This document shows positions 1 to 8,294 of a DNA stretch of 30,390 bases, in pieces. The notes beneath the pieces are model-generated. The model was not told the DNA's origin and made no database searches. It worked only from the letters and a program-made list of their open reading frames with translations. Source of the stretch: an uncultured Clostridia bacterium (lineage in GTDB: Bacteria; Bacillota; Clostridia; TANB77; CAG-508). Location: the NCBI GenBank assembly GCA_934183045.1, contig CAKPRW010000008.1, positions 1 to 30,390 of the forward strand, given 5' to 3'. The stretch's first letter is position 1; the number at the start of each line of letters is the position of its first letter. Position numbers and translations under genes: made by a program.

Positions 1-1123
1 CATATATTCCCAACGGTGAATGCTTACATGAAATCAAACTTGCGTTGTTTTGATTAGCGTTATCATCAATGACAATATAGTGTAAAGTGGGCGACATTTT
101 GTCCAATACTTTTTGTCTAACTAAAGGTGAATTTTCACCTATTCCGCCGGAAAAGACGATATACTTAACATCTTCTCCAAGATGATTGATTGCTACTGAC
201 ATATTGTCAGCAATTGAACTGCAAAACATATCAAGAGCTTCGATACAATCTTCTCTACCTTGTTCAACGCCCTTTAATATTTCTATCATGTTGTTGGTCC
301 CACAAATTGCCAATAAGCCTGAATTTTTATTCAGTTTATTAATTACTTCATCTACTGTGTAATTATAATTGTTACACAAATATGAAATAATTGTAGGATC
401 AATGGTTCCGCATCTGCTTCCCATCATACATCCTGACAGAGGACTGAATTCCATTGAAGTCCAAACTGAATGATTATCTTTTACAGCGCAGACGCTGACT
501 CCTTGGCCAATGTGTGCCATGATTGCAGAAACACTGTTTGTACCAACCAGCTCGGAAAGTTGATGGGTAAGAAAAGCGTAGCTAGTTCCATGAAAGCCGT
601 ACTTCCGAATACCCTTTTCAGAAAAACATTTTGGAATAGCAAAGCTGTAAGTGGACTTAGGAATTGTCTGATGAAACGCGGTATCAAATACTGCAACCTG
701 AGGAACATTAGGCAATAATTTTCGAATGCATTCGATTCCGATAATGCTTGCAGGATTATGCAGCTCCGCTAAATTTACGCAGGAATAGATTTTCTCTATA
801 ACCTCATCTGTTATCAAAGTAGGTTGAGAGAAAAATATACCACCATGTACCACACGATGCCCGACAAAACGGATATCATCTAAAGATGAAATGAAAGCAA
901 GATAATCAATGATTTCCTGCAGTGCTGTATCGTGCTTTAAAATACTTGTACCAGAATGATTGCGTAACTGCAACTTGCCACTCTCAGGTGTAGATACTGT
1001 TATTTTCGCAGCTTCAGAACCTAAATGTTCGGCCCGGGCTTCGAAAATTGTTGACGACTCACTAACTTCGATCAGTTTAATTTTTATGGAACTACTTCCA
1101 CAATTAATGACTAATCCTTGCAT
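1..1123 (-). CDS. ackA: Acetate kinase, 3' end outside the window
   Basis: Acetate kinase interconverts acetate + ATP and acetyl phosphate + ADP in the cytoplasm, the ATP-yielding step of fermentation. Reading leftward from ATG at 1121-1123 (AGGAG just upstream) the frame is open to the window edge, about 374 codons of the usual 400. Visible motifs are VINCGSSSIK at the N-terminus, GHRVVHGG (catalytic Arg), VFDTAFH (catalytic Asp), YGFHGTS (His), MGSRCGTIDP (Arg) and the adenosine-site FSGGIGENS. The C-terminal Glu motif would lie outside. Several normally invariant positions differ: HIGQGVS instead of HLGNGxS, WTSMEF instead of DTSMGF, and RCGT instead of RSGD. Base composition is also higher in G+C than the genes to the right. 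No phosphotransacetylase gene is in view. The family is certain; exact substrate use is less so because of the substitutions. Confidence 0.9.
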   Translation of the reverse strand, partial: MQGLVINCGSSSIKIKLIEVSESSTIFEARAEHLGSEAAKITVSTPESGKLQLRNHSGTSILKHDTALQEIIDYLAFISSLDDIRFVGHRVVHGGIFFSQPTLITDEVIEKIYSCVNLAELHNPASIIGIECIRKLLPNVPQVAVFDTAFHQTIPKSTYSFAIPKCFSEKGIRKYGFHGTSYAFLTHQLSELVGTNSVSAIMAHIGQGVSVCAVKDNHSVWTSMEFSPLSGCMMGSRCGTIDPTIISYLCNNYNYTVDEVINKLNKNSGLLAICGTNNMIEILKGVEQGREDCIEALDMFCSSIADNMSVAINHLGEDVKYIVFSGGIGENSPLVRQKVLDKMSPTLHYIVIDDNANQNNASLISCKHSPLGIY

Positions 1124-1301
1124 TAGAATCTCTCCTTTCTAAAATCAAAAAAATGTTTTTAGTTGCTATAATGAATAAAATTCCTTAACAGTATAACATA
1201 AAAACTTTACTATTTCAAGATGAAAAGAGTGTAAGCACAATTTAATAAATTTAAAAAATCATGAAAATAAATGAAGGATTTATGTAAAATACGTCGAATA
1301 A

Positions 1302-1307
1302 TATAAT
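1302..1307 (+). promoter_or_regulatory. Possible -10 element for dnaG-rpoD
   Basis: A perfect TATAAT lies 45 bases before the dnaG start, in the gap between ackA and dnaG that read away from each other. No good -35 box sits 16-18 bases upstream, so this is weak. In so A+T-rich a gap a chance TATAAT is plausible. Confidence 0.3.
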
Positions 1308-1351
1308 AGTGTACTTTAAATTGAAATATTTTGAAAGAAAGTGAGGAAAAA

Positions 1352-3130
1352 ATGCCAAGATATAGTGATGAAATTATAGATGAAGTAAGACAATCGAACG
1401 ACATAGTAGATGTTATATCACAATATATGCATTTAAAAAGAAGTGGAAGAAACTATTTTGGCTTGTGTCCATTTCATAACGAAAAATCACCTTCATTTTC
1501 TGTTTCACCAGATAAACAAATATTTCATTGTTTTGGTTGTGGAGTAGGAGGAAATGTATTTACATTTTTAACAAAAATCGAAGGAATAAACTTTGTAGAA
1601 GCAGTTCAAATGTTAGCAGAAAGAGCAAATATTCAACTACCAACAATAGAAAACAAAGGAGATGCGGCAAAAGAAGAACTAAAAGCAAAAGTGTATAAAG
1701 TAAATGAATTTGCTGCAAACTATTATCATGAGAATTTATATAAACCAGAATCAAAAATAGCACAAGAATACATAAAAAAAAGATCATTAACAAATGAAAC
1801 ATTAAAATCATTTAAAATAGGATTTTCAGGAAGATTTGATGAACTATATAAAGCATTAGTAAAAGAAGGATTTCAAGAAAGAGAAATACTAGAATCAGGG
1901 CTAGTAAATAGAAATGATAATGGAAGGTATATTGACAGATATAGAAATAGACTAATGTTTCCAATATGTGATATAAGAGGACGAGTAATAGCCTTTGGAG
2001 GAAGAGTTCTAGATGATTCAAAACCAAAGTATATAAACTCACCAGAAAACATTGTATATAGTAAAGGAAGGCACCTATTCGGACTAAATGTAGCAAAAAA
2101 AGGAGATACAAAAAAAATTCTTATTGTAGAAGGATATATGGATGTTATATCTCTTCACCAAAGAGGAATAACAAATGTAGTAGCAGCTTTGGGTACAGCA
2201 CTTACTCAACAACAAGGATGGTTACTTAGAAAAAATTCAGAACAAATAATATTAAGTTTTGATTCAGATGAAGCAGGGTTGACAGCTAAAATGAGAGCAT
2301 TAGATATTTTACAAAATATGGGATGTGACATAAGAATTTTACAAATGGATGGTGCAAAAGATCCAGACGAATATATTATAAAATTTGGAAATGTAAGATT
2401 TCAAGCATTAATTGAAAAAGCATTATCAATAATCGAATTTAAAGTCAAAATATTAAAAAGAGATTTAGACCTAAGCAATACAAGCGATAAAATAAAATTT
2501 TTAAATGAAATAGCAAAATTACTTTCAAAAATAGATAATACAATAGAAAAAGAAGTATATATAGAAAAAATTGCGAAAACATATGACATTTCAAAAGAAG
2601 CTATATATGCTGAAGTAAATAAATTATCTTATTCAAACTCAAATGGAGAAAAAATTCTAGAAAAGTCAAAACCGGTAATAAAACATCAAATTATAAAAGA
2701 GGAAATAGTTCCAGAAGCTGTAGAAAGAAGAGAAAATACAGTTTTAGCAATTTTATTAATGGGAGATTTGAATATATTTCAAGTTATAAAACATAATATA
2801 AAGATAGAAGATTTTAAAAAAGCATTAAATCAAAAAATTGCGAAAAAACTGTATGAAGAATTTGAGAAAGGAAACAGCAATATAAATGGAATATTAGATA
2901 ATTTAGATGAAGAAGAACAAAATCATATAACCATGATAATGGCTGATGATTATGAACTTACAGACATAGAAAAAGCAATTGATGATATTGTTCAAAGTTA
3001 CAAAAAAGAAAAGCTTAATCAGAGAAAATTTCAAATATTAGAAGAGTTAGAAAATGCTGATATAGAAGAAAAGAAAAAATTGGAAAGAGAGCTAAGCGAT
3101 ATAATTATAATGCTAGCTAAAATTAAGTAG
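1352..3130 (+). CDS. dnaG: DNA primase DnaG
   Basis: Synthesises RNA primers at the replication fork and works with the DnaB helicase. The 592-aa protein has the usual three parts. The N-terminal CHC2 zinc finger shows CPFH at residues 39-42 and CFGC at 60-63. The central Toprim catalytic core has VEGYMD near 258 and SFDSDEAG near 304. The C-terminal helical helicase-binding region is lysine/glutamate-rich and poorly conserved. The start at 1352 is chosen because GTGAGG lies five bases upstream and MPRYSDEIIDEV matches the family N-terminus; an in-frame TTG at 1331 has no such support. rpoD follows after 15 bases, the classic macromolecular-synthesis pairing, here without rpsU. Confidence 0.97.
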   Translation: MPRYSDEIIDEVRQSNDIVDVISQYMHLKRSGRNYFGLCPFHNEKSPSFSVSPDKQIFHCFGCGVGGNVFTFLTKIEGINFVEAVQMLAERANIQLPTIENKGDAAKEELKAKVYKVNEFAANYYHENLYKPESKIAQEYIKKRSLTNETLKSFKIGFSGRFDELYKALVKEGFQEREILESGLVNRNDNGRYIDRYRNRLMFPICDIRGRVIAFGGRVLDDSKPKYINSPENIVYSKGRHLFGLNVAKKGDTKKILIVEGYMDVISLHQRGITNVVAALGTALTQQQGWLLRKNSEQIILSFDSDEAGLTAKMRALDILQNMGCDIRILQMDGAKDPDEYIIKFGNVRFQALIEKALSIIEFKVKILKRDLDLSNTSDKIKFLNEIAKLLSKIDNTIEKEVYIEKIAKTYDISKEAIYAEVNKLSYSNSNGEKILEKSKPVIKHQIIKEEIVPEAVERRENTVLAILLMGDLNIFQVIKHNIKIEDFKKALNQKIAKKLYEEFEKGNSNINGILDNLDEEEQNHITMIMADDYELTDIEKAIDDIVQSYKKEKLNQRKFQILEELENADIEEKKKLERELSDIIIMLAKIK

Positions 3131-3145
3131 GGGTGAATAAATAGG

Positions 3146-4426
3146 ATGGCAAAGAAAGAAGAATTAAAAGAAAAAGAAGAAAATAAGGAAGTAGCAGTTA
3201 AAAACAAAGCAAAAAAAGCAGAAACAAATAAAGAAAAAGAATCAGATAAAAAAACAGAAAAAATTGAAAAAGCTAGAAAAGTAGCAAAAGAAAAAATAAG
3301 TGAAAAAAAGAAAAAAAATGAAAATAAAAAAGGCGAAGAAAATGACAAAATAAAAGAAGAAAAAGTAAACAAAATATTAAAAAAGGCTAAGGAAAAAGGA
3401 ACTATAACTTATGGAGATCTAGCAACAGAATTAGATGATGTTAATCCAGAACAAATCGATAAAGTATTTGATGCTTTTGAAGAACTAGGTGTAGATTTAC
3501 TAAATGACGAAGGAGAAGAAGAACCAGATATTGAAGACTTAAAAGAAGTAGAAGAACTAAAACTTGATGAAATAACAGAAACTACTTATGAAGGCGTAAA
3601 TGTAGACGATCCAGTAAGAATGTATTTAAGAGAAATAGGAAGAATACCACTTTTAACATATGACCAAGAACTAGAACTAGCAAAAAGAATTTTAGAAGGT
3701 GATGAAGAAGCAAAACAAGAACTTGCTGAATCAAACTTAAGACTAGTTGTTAGTATAGCTAAAAAATATGTTGGTAGAGGAATGTTATTTTTAGACTTAA
3801 TACAAGAAGGAAACATGGGATTAATTAAAGCAGTAGAAAAATTTGATTATACAAAAGGATTTAAATTTAGTACTTATGCTACTTGGTGGATTAGACAAGC
3901 AATAACAAGAGCTATTGCAGATCAAGCAAGAACAATAAGAATACCTGTACACATGGTAGAAACAATCAACAAATTAATAAGAACTTCAAGACACTTATTA
4001 CAACAATTAGGAAGAGAACCTACGCCAGAAGAAATAGCAGAGGAAATGGAAATACCAGTAGAAAAAGTAATGGAAATTCAGAAAATAGCACAAGATCCAG
4101 TTTCATTAGAAACACCTATTGGTGAAGAAGAAGATAGTCATTTAGGAGACTTTATACAAGACGATGATTCACCAGCACCTCATGATGCGGCTGCATATAC
4201 TCTATTAAAATCTCAACTAGAAGAAGTAATGGATACTTTAACACCAAGAGAAGCAAAAGTTTTAAAATTAAGATTTGGACTAGAAGATGGAAAAGCAAGA
4301 ACACTAGAAGAAGTAGGAAGAGAATTTGACGTAACACGTGAAAGAATAAGACAAATAGAAGCAAAGGCACTTAGAAAATTAAGACATCCAAGTAGAAGTA
4401 AAAAACTAAGAGATTATATGGGATAG
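3146..4426 (+). CDS. rpoD: Primary sigma factor RpoD (sigma-A)
   Basis: Housekeeping sigma factor that directs RNA polymerase to -35/-10 promoters. The 426-aa protein has sigma region 1.2 at DPVRMYLREIGRIPLLT. Region 2 includes LRLVVSIAKKYVGRGM, DLIQEGNMGLIKAVEKFD and the -10-reading FSTYATWWIRQAITRAI. Region 3 follows, and region 4 includes LTPREAKVLKLRFGL and the -35-reading helix-turn-helix EVGREFDVTRERIRQIEAKA. The first 75 or so residues are almost only Lys, Glu, Asn and Ala, an unusual low-complexity extension before a region-1.1-like segment. A GGGTG ribosome site precedes the ATG. The gene is probably co-transcribed with dnaG and the downstream channel gene, 13 bases away. Promoters in this window fit the sigma-A consensus. 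Confidence 0.97.
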   Translation: MAKKEELKEKEENKEVAVKNKAKKAETNKEKESDKKTEKIEKARKVAKEKISEKKKKNENKKGEENDKIKEEKVNKILKKAKEKGTITYGDLATELDDVNPEQIDKVFDAFEELGVDLLNDEGEEEPDIEDLKEVEELKLDEITETTYEGVNVDDPVRMYLREIGRIPLLTYDQELELAKRILEGDEEAKQELAESNLRLVVSIAKKYVGRGMLFLDLIQEGNMGLIKAVEKFDYTKGFKFSTYATWWIRQAITRAIADQARTIRIPVHMVETINKLIRTSRHLLQQLGREPTPEEIAEEMEIPVEKVMEIQKIAQDPVSLETPIGEEEDSHLGDFIQDDDSPAPHDAAAYTLLKSQLEEVMDTLTPREAKVLKLRFGLEDGKARTLEEVGREFDVTRERIRQIEAKALRKLRHPSRSKKLRDYMG

Positions 4427-4439
4427 TACGGAGGAAAAA

Positions 4440-5504
4440 ATGAGCCAAATAAAAGATTTTATTGAAAATATAACATCAGTTCAAGTTATAGATATACTAA
4501 TTGCAGTTGCAATAATACTATTTTTTAGAATTTTTAGTTCTGCAATATCATATATAATTGTTAGAATGTTTAAATTTAGAACAAAGGGTTCAAAGAAAAT
4601 AAAAGATAGTGCTTTTTATAGGCCACTTAAAATATTTTTTATAATATTAGGATTTTATTTAGCTATATTATTTTTAAAAACACCTCTAAATATTAATCAA
4701 GAAATAATGGCAATAGTATCTAAAATATTTGAAATAGTAAGTGTAATTGCATTTGCAAGAGGATTTGCAGAAAGTTTTACATCAAAATCTACTTTAGTAA
4801 AATCCATGAAACAAAGAATGGACAAAGATGAAGAAGATACAATGTTTGACTTTATGCTAAAAATAGTTAGAGCAATTATATATATAATTGCAGGATTTAT
4901 AGTAATTACACTTTTAGGAGTCAACTTAAATGGACTAGTAGCAGGATTAGGAATTAGTGGTGTTATAGTAACATTAGCTGCACAAGATACTGCTAAAAAT
5001 CTATTTGGAGGGTTAGTGATATTTTTAGACAAGCCATTTGTAGTAGGTGATTGGATTGAAATGGATAAATATGAAGGAACTGTAGAAGATATTACATTTA
5101 GAAGTACAAGAATACGTACTTTTGAAAATTCACTAGTAAATATACCAAATTCAATAATATCAAACTCTTCTATAATAAATTGGAGTAAAATGGAAAAAAG
5201 AAGATATAGAATGAAACTATGTATTCAAATAGATACTCCTTTAGATAAATTAGAAAAATTCAAAGCTAGAGTAACAGATATGTTACAGGAAAGAGATGCT
5301 ATTTATGATGACTCTATAATAGTAAAATTTGATGAAATTGATGATAATGGATTTAATATACTAATATGTAGTTATACAGAATCAGTAGATTATCCAAGCT
5401 ATCTAGCAGAAAAAGAAAACATAAATTATAAAATAATGAAAATATTAAGAGAAGAAGATATAGAATTAGCCTATGATACAAAAACTATTTATGTAAAAAA
5501 CTAA
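4440..5504 (+). CDS. Small-conductance mechanosensitive channel, MscS family
   Basis: A membrane channel that opens under membrane tension and releases solutes on osmotic downshock. The 354-aa protein has hydrophobic segments near residues 12-32, 55-80 and 135-160. The pore-lining helix and beta domain follow, with GLVAGLGISGVIVTLAAQD, NLFGGLVIFLDKPFVVGDWI and a long soluble C-terminal domain. The pore helix and the FxxGD-type stretch (FVVGDWIE) are typical of the family. The ribosome site GGAGG lies directly before the ATG. The gene follows rpoD by 13 bases, so it probably shares the dnaG-rpoD transcript, and a hairpin terminator follows. The family is clear; the exact MscS subgroup is not. 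Confidence 0.92.
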   Translation: MSQIKDFIENITSVQVIDILIAVAIILFFRIFSSAISYIIVRMFKFRTKGSKKIKDSAFYRPLKIFFIILGFYLAILFLKTPLNINQEIMAIVSKIFEIVSVIAFARGFAESFTSKSTLVKSMKQRMDKDEEDTMFDFMLKIVRAIIYIIAGFIVITLLGVNLNGLVAGLGISGVIVTLAAQDTAKNLFGGLVIFLDKPFVVGDWIEMDKYEGTVEDITFRSTRIRTFENSLVNIPNSIISNSSIINWSKMEKRRYRMKLCIQIDTPLDKLEKFKARVTDMLQERDAIYDDSIIVKFDEIDDNGFNILICSYTESVDYPSYLAEKENINYKIMKILREEDIELAYDTKTIYVKN

Positions 5505-5537
5505 TATAGGTATTTATACACGTAATTATGCCTATAT
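5504..5537 (+). other. Hairpin at the end of the mscS-like gene
   Basis: ATATAGGTAT (5504-5513) pairs with ATGCCTATAT (5528-5537) with one G-U pair and a 14-base loop. It has no T-run of its own and sits just before the stronger terminator hairpin. It may protect the 3' end of the message. The arms resemble those of the hairpin after the pilin gene (23595-23630). Confidence 0.4.
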
Positions 5538-5546
5538 AACTACTTA

Positions 5547-5595
5547 AAAATAGACAAGAATTTTACTCGAAATAGAGGTCGTGCTTGTCTATTTT
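5547..5595 (+). terminator. Terminator after the mscS-like gene
   Basis: A perfect 12-bp inverted repeat, AAAATAGACAAG (5547-5558) and CTTGTCTATTTT (5584-5595), encloses a 25-base loop. The U-run is part of the 3' arm. It separates the dnaG-rpoD-mscS unit from hslO. The long loop leaves room for other folding. Confidence 0.65.
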
Positions 5596-5671
5596 AATTA
5601 TGTGAAAGATGTTTAAACATACAATATAAAAAATATCTAATATATAAATCAAATAAAAAGGAGTAATAACA

Positions 5672-6553
5672 ATGTCAGATAAAATAATGAGATTTTTAGC
5701 ATATGACGGAAAATTTTCAGTTATATGTGCAGACACAACAGAAATGGTAGAAAAATCAAGAGAAGTACATGATTTAAGTCCGGTAGCCACAGCAGCTTTA
5801 GGAAGAATGATAACAATTGCTTCAATAATGGGAACAGAAATGAAAAATGCACATGATAAATTAACTGTACAAATAAAAGGATCAGGTCCAATAGGAATGA
5901 TGGTAGCAGTATCAAATAACTTTCCTGTTGTAAAAGCTTTTGTAGCAAATCCGCATGTAGACTTACCATTAAATGACATGGGAAAATTAGATGTAGGTCA
6001 AGCAGTAGGAACACAAGGGTATATAAATGTCATAAAAGATATAGGAATGAAAGAGCCATATGTAGGAATATCACCAATAGTTTCAGGTGAGATAGCTGAG
6101 GATTTTGCTAATTATTTTGTTAATTCAGAGCAAAGAGAATCAGCAGTTGCATTAGGAGTATTAGTTAACAAAGATGGTGTGAAATCAAGTGGAGGATATC
6201 TAATACAAGCAATGCCAGGAAGTACGGAAGAAGAAATTTCTAAAATAGAACAAGCAATATTTAAAGCTGGAGCAATATCTAAAATGTTAGATCAAGATCT
6301 ATCATTAATAGAAATAGCAAAAAAAATTACAGGAGATGAAAATATACAAATAGTAGAGGAGAATATAAAACCAATATATGAATGTGATTGTTCTAAAGAA
6401 CATATGGAAGAAGGATTAATGACAATAGGAAAAGAAGAGTTAGAAGATATTATAAAAAAAGAAGGAAAGGCAGAACTTGTATGTCATTTCTGTAATAAAA
6501 AATATCAATTTTCAAAAGAAGAATTGGAAGAAATATTAAAAAATAAAGAATAA
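5672..6553 (+). CDS. hslO: Redox-regulated chaperone Hsp33
   Basis: Cytoplasmic holdase chaperone, inactive when reduced with zinc bound, active after oxidation of its cysteines. The 293-aa protein is of normal length. The N-terminal substrate-binding domain contains SPVATAALGRMITIASIMG and the family motif KGSGPIGMM. The C-terminal redox switch has C-D-C at 238-240 and C-H-F-C at 271-274, the four zinc ligands of Hsp33. ATG at 5672 follows AAAAGGAG. The gene stands alone between two terminators. A 12-bp palindrome, ATGTTTAAACAT (5609-5620), lies in its upstream gap and could be an operator, but no clear promoter can be read there. Confidence 0.96.
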   Translation: MSDKIMRFLAYDGKFSVICADTTEMVEKSREVHDLSPVATAALGRMITIASIMGTEMKNAHDKLTVQIKGSGPIGMMVAVSNNFPVVKAFVANPHVDLPLNDMGKLDVGQAVGTQGYINVIKDIGMKEPYVGISPIVSGEIAEDFANYFVNSEQRESAVALGVLVNKDGVKSSGGYLIQAMPGSTEEEISKIEQAIFKAGAISKMLDQDLSLIEIAKKITGDENIQIVEENIKPIYECDCSKEHMEEGLMTIGKEELEDIIKKEGKAELVCHFCNKKYQFSKEELEEILKNKE

Positions 6554-6571
6554 AAATACCAAATTAATATA

Positions 6572-6609
6572 AAAAAGGTAGTAATATAAAAATATTATTA
6601 TCTTTTTTT
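6572..6609 (+). terminator. Terminator after hslO
   Basis: Arms at 6572-6587 and 6592-6607 pair over 16 bp with two G-U pairs around a 4-base A loop, ending in a T-run (6603-6609). Although A+T-rich, it is long and well formed. It lies between hslO and the ppaC promoter. Confidence 0.75.
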
Positions 6610-6632
6610 ATACAACAAAAAACAACAAAATA

Positions 6633-6662
6633 TTGACAAGCGATAAACAAAGAATATATAAT
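6633..6662 (+). promoter_or_regulatory. Sigma-A promoter for ppaC
   Basis: TTGACA at 6633-6638 and TATAAT at 6657-6662, both perfect consensus, are 18 bases apart. The start of ppaC is 33 bases after the -10 box. Confidence 0.85.
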
Positions 6663-6695
6663 AATAGGAGATTTTAAAGGAATGAGGAGAAAAAT

Positions 6696-7625
6696 ATGGA
6701 AAATAAAGTTTTAATATTTGGACATAAAAGTCCTGACACAGATACAATTTGTTCAAGCTTAGTAAAAGAAATTCTTGATAAAAAGAATGGCTTGAATAAT
6801 ACAAAAGCAGTTAGATTAGGAGAATTAAATAAAGAAACAGAATATGTTTTGAACTATGCAGGAATAGAAGTACCTGAACTAATAAAAGAAGTAGAGGAAG
6901 GACAAGAAGTTGTTCTAATTGATCATAATGATTTTGATCAAAGTGCAGACGGAATAGAAAAAGCAGTAATATTATCTGTTATAGATCATCATAGAATAGG
7001 AAATTTCAGAACAGCTGAACCTTTATATTATACAGCTAAACCATATGGATGTACTTCTACAATTCTATTTGAAGAATTTAAAATAGAAGAGCATAAGATA
7101 GAAAAGAAAGAAGCATTATTAATGGCAAGTGCTATAATATCTGATACATTATTATTAAAATCACCAACTACAACAGAATATGATAAAAAAGCACTAGAAG
7201 AATTAGCGAAAATAGCAGAAATAGATATTGAAGCTTATGGCTTAGAAATGCTAAAAGCAGGAACAGAATTAGATAGTTATACAGCAGAAGAACTAATTAA
7301 TTTAGATGCTAAAAGTTTAGAAAAAGACGGTAAAAAATTTGTTATAGCACAAGTAAATACAGTAAGTATAGAAGATGTATTAAAAAGACAAGAAGAATTA
7401 GAAGAAGCAATGCAAAATTTAATAAAATTAAAAGGATTAGATCTAATGGTTTTAGCAATTACAGATATTTTGAATAGTAATTCAGAAATAATAGCATTAG
7501 GAAATAATGCAGAAGAAGTTATTCAAAATGCTTTTGGTAAAAAATTAGTATACAACAGAGCATTTTTAGAAGGAGTAGTTTCAAGAAAAAAACAATTATT
7601 ACCTAATATTGATAAAAACATATAA
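6696..7625 (+). CDS. ppaC: Manganese-dependent inorganic pyrophosphatase
   Basis: Hydrolyses pyrophosphate to two phosphates in the cytoplasm and so pulls nucleic-acid and protein synthesis forward. The 309-aa protein is a standard-length family II (DHH/DHHA2) pyrophosphatase. Metal-binding motifs are GHKSPDTDT at residues 9-17, LIDHND near 74-79 and the DHH signature at 97-99. The C-terminal DHHA2 domain includes the substrate-binding SRKKQLLP near the end. It is transcribed alone from a consensus promoter. GAGGAG precedes ATG at 6696, and the gene ends in a terminator shared with the opposing engB. Confidence 0.96.
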   Translation: MENKVLIFGHKSPDTDTICSSLVKEILDKKNGLNNTKAVRLGELNKETEYVLNYAGIEVPELIKEVEEGQEVVLIDHNDFDQSADGIEKAVILSVIDHHRIGNFRTAEPLYYTAKPYGCTSTILFEEFKIEEHKIEKKEALLMASAIISDTLLLKSPTTTEYDKKALEELAKIAEIDIEAYGLEMLKAGTELDSYTAEELINLDAKSLEKDGKKFVIAQVNTVSIEDVLKRQEELEEAMQNLIKLKGLDLMVLAITDILNSNSEIIALGNNAEEVIQNAFGKKLVYNRAFLEGVVSRKKQLLPNIDKNI

Positions 7626-7628
7626 TAT

Positions 7629-7670
7629 AAAAAGAGTGCATAAATAGTTTTGCTATTTTGCACTCTTTTA
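7629..7670. terminator. Bidirectional terminator between ppaC and engB
   Basis: AAAAGAGTGCA (7630-7640) pairs with TGCACTCTTTT (7659-7669). The stem continues inside with AAATAG/CTATTT around a 5-base loop, with one bulged base. A-runs on the left and T-runs on the right make it usable from both strands, as expected between genes reading toward each other. Confidence 0.85.
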
Positions 7671-7679
7671 AAAATAAAT

Positions 7680-8264
7680 TTATTTAATATATTCGTCAAT
7701 TATATTCCAAACATCATCTTTATATATTTTTCTTTCAGAAGAAAATGGAAGAGTAGTAATATCTCCAATAGGATTTAAAGCTTTTTGCAAATCCTTAACA
7801 GCAGAATCTACCTTAGTTATAGCTATTTTATCAGCTTTATTTGCTAAAATTATAAAAGGTAGTCCTGAAGAAATAATGTAATTATACATAAGTTTATCAT
7901 TGTCGGTAGGTTTATGTCTTATATCGACTAAGAAAATGATACAAGTAATTTCTCTTCTATTAAATAAATATTGTTCTATAAATTTTCCAACTTGTACTTG
8001 TTCTTTTTTTGACATTTTGCTATAACCATATCCAGGCAAATCAACAAAATAAAAAGTCTCGTCAATATTATAGAAGTTTATTTGACGTGTTTTACCTGGT
8101 TCACTACTTGTTCTAGCAAGCTTTTTTCTATTAATCATTGTATTTACAAAACTTGATTTACCAACATTAGATTTACCAACTAAAACAATTTCAGGTAATC
8201 CGTTTTTGGGGTATTGTTTTGGACTAACTGCTGATACTTCAAATTGAGGTTTTTTTACTAGCAT
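7680..8264 (-). CDS. engB: Ribosome biogenesis GTPase EngB (YsxC/YihA)
   Basis: Essential GTPase that assists assembly of the large ribosomal subunit. The 194-aa protein has all G motifs: G1 GKSNVGKSS near residue 30, the family-specific SEPGKTRQINFY segment holding the G2 Thr, G3 DLPGYG, G4 NKAD and G5 PFSS. Length and N-terminus match the TrmE-Era-EngA-EngB-like family member. ATG (8262-8264 on the other strand) follows AAGGAGAAATT. It is the last gene of a probable serS - orphan - engB transcript, 30 bases after the orphan, and ends at the shared terminator. Confidence 0.96.
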   Translation of the reverse strand: MLVKKPQFEVSAVSPKQYPKNGLPEIVLVGKSNVGKSSFVNTMINRKKLARTSSEPGKTRQINFYNIDETFYFVDLPGYGYSKMSKKEQVQVGKFIEQYLFNRREITCIIFLVDIRHKPTDNDKLMYNYIISSGLPFIILANKADKIAITKVDSAVKDLQKALNPIGDITTLPFSSERKIYKDDVWNIIDEYIK

Positions 8265-8294
8265 AATTTCTCCTTTTTTTATTATTTTTAAATA

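Noticed and set aside
470..718. Plus-strand 82-codon frame
   Set aside because: It lies antisense inside the clear acetate kinase frame and has no ribosome site or motif.
3031..3372. Minus-strand 113-codon Phe/Ser-rich frame
   Set aside because: It mirrors the Lys/Glu-rich codons at the dnaG-rpoD junction; the composition is an artefact of A-rich coding sequence.
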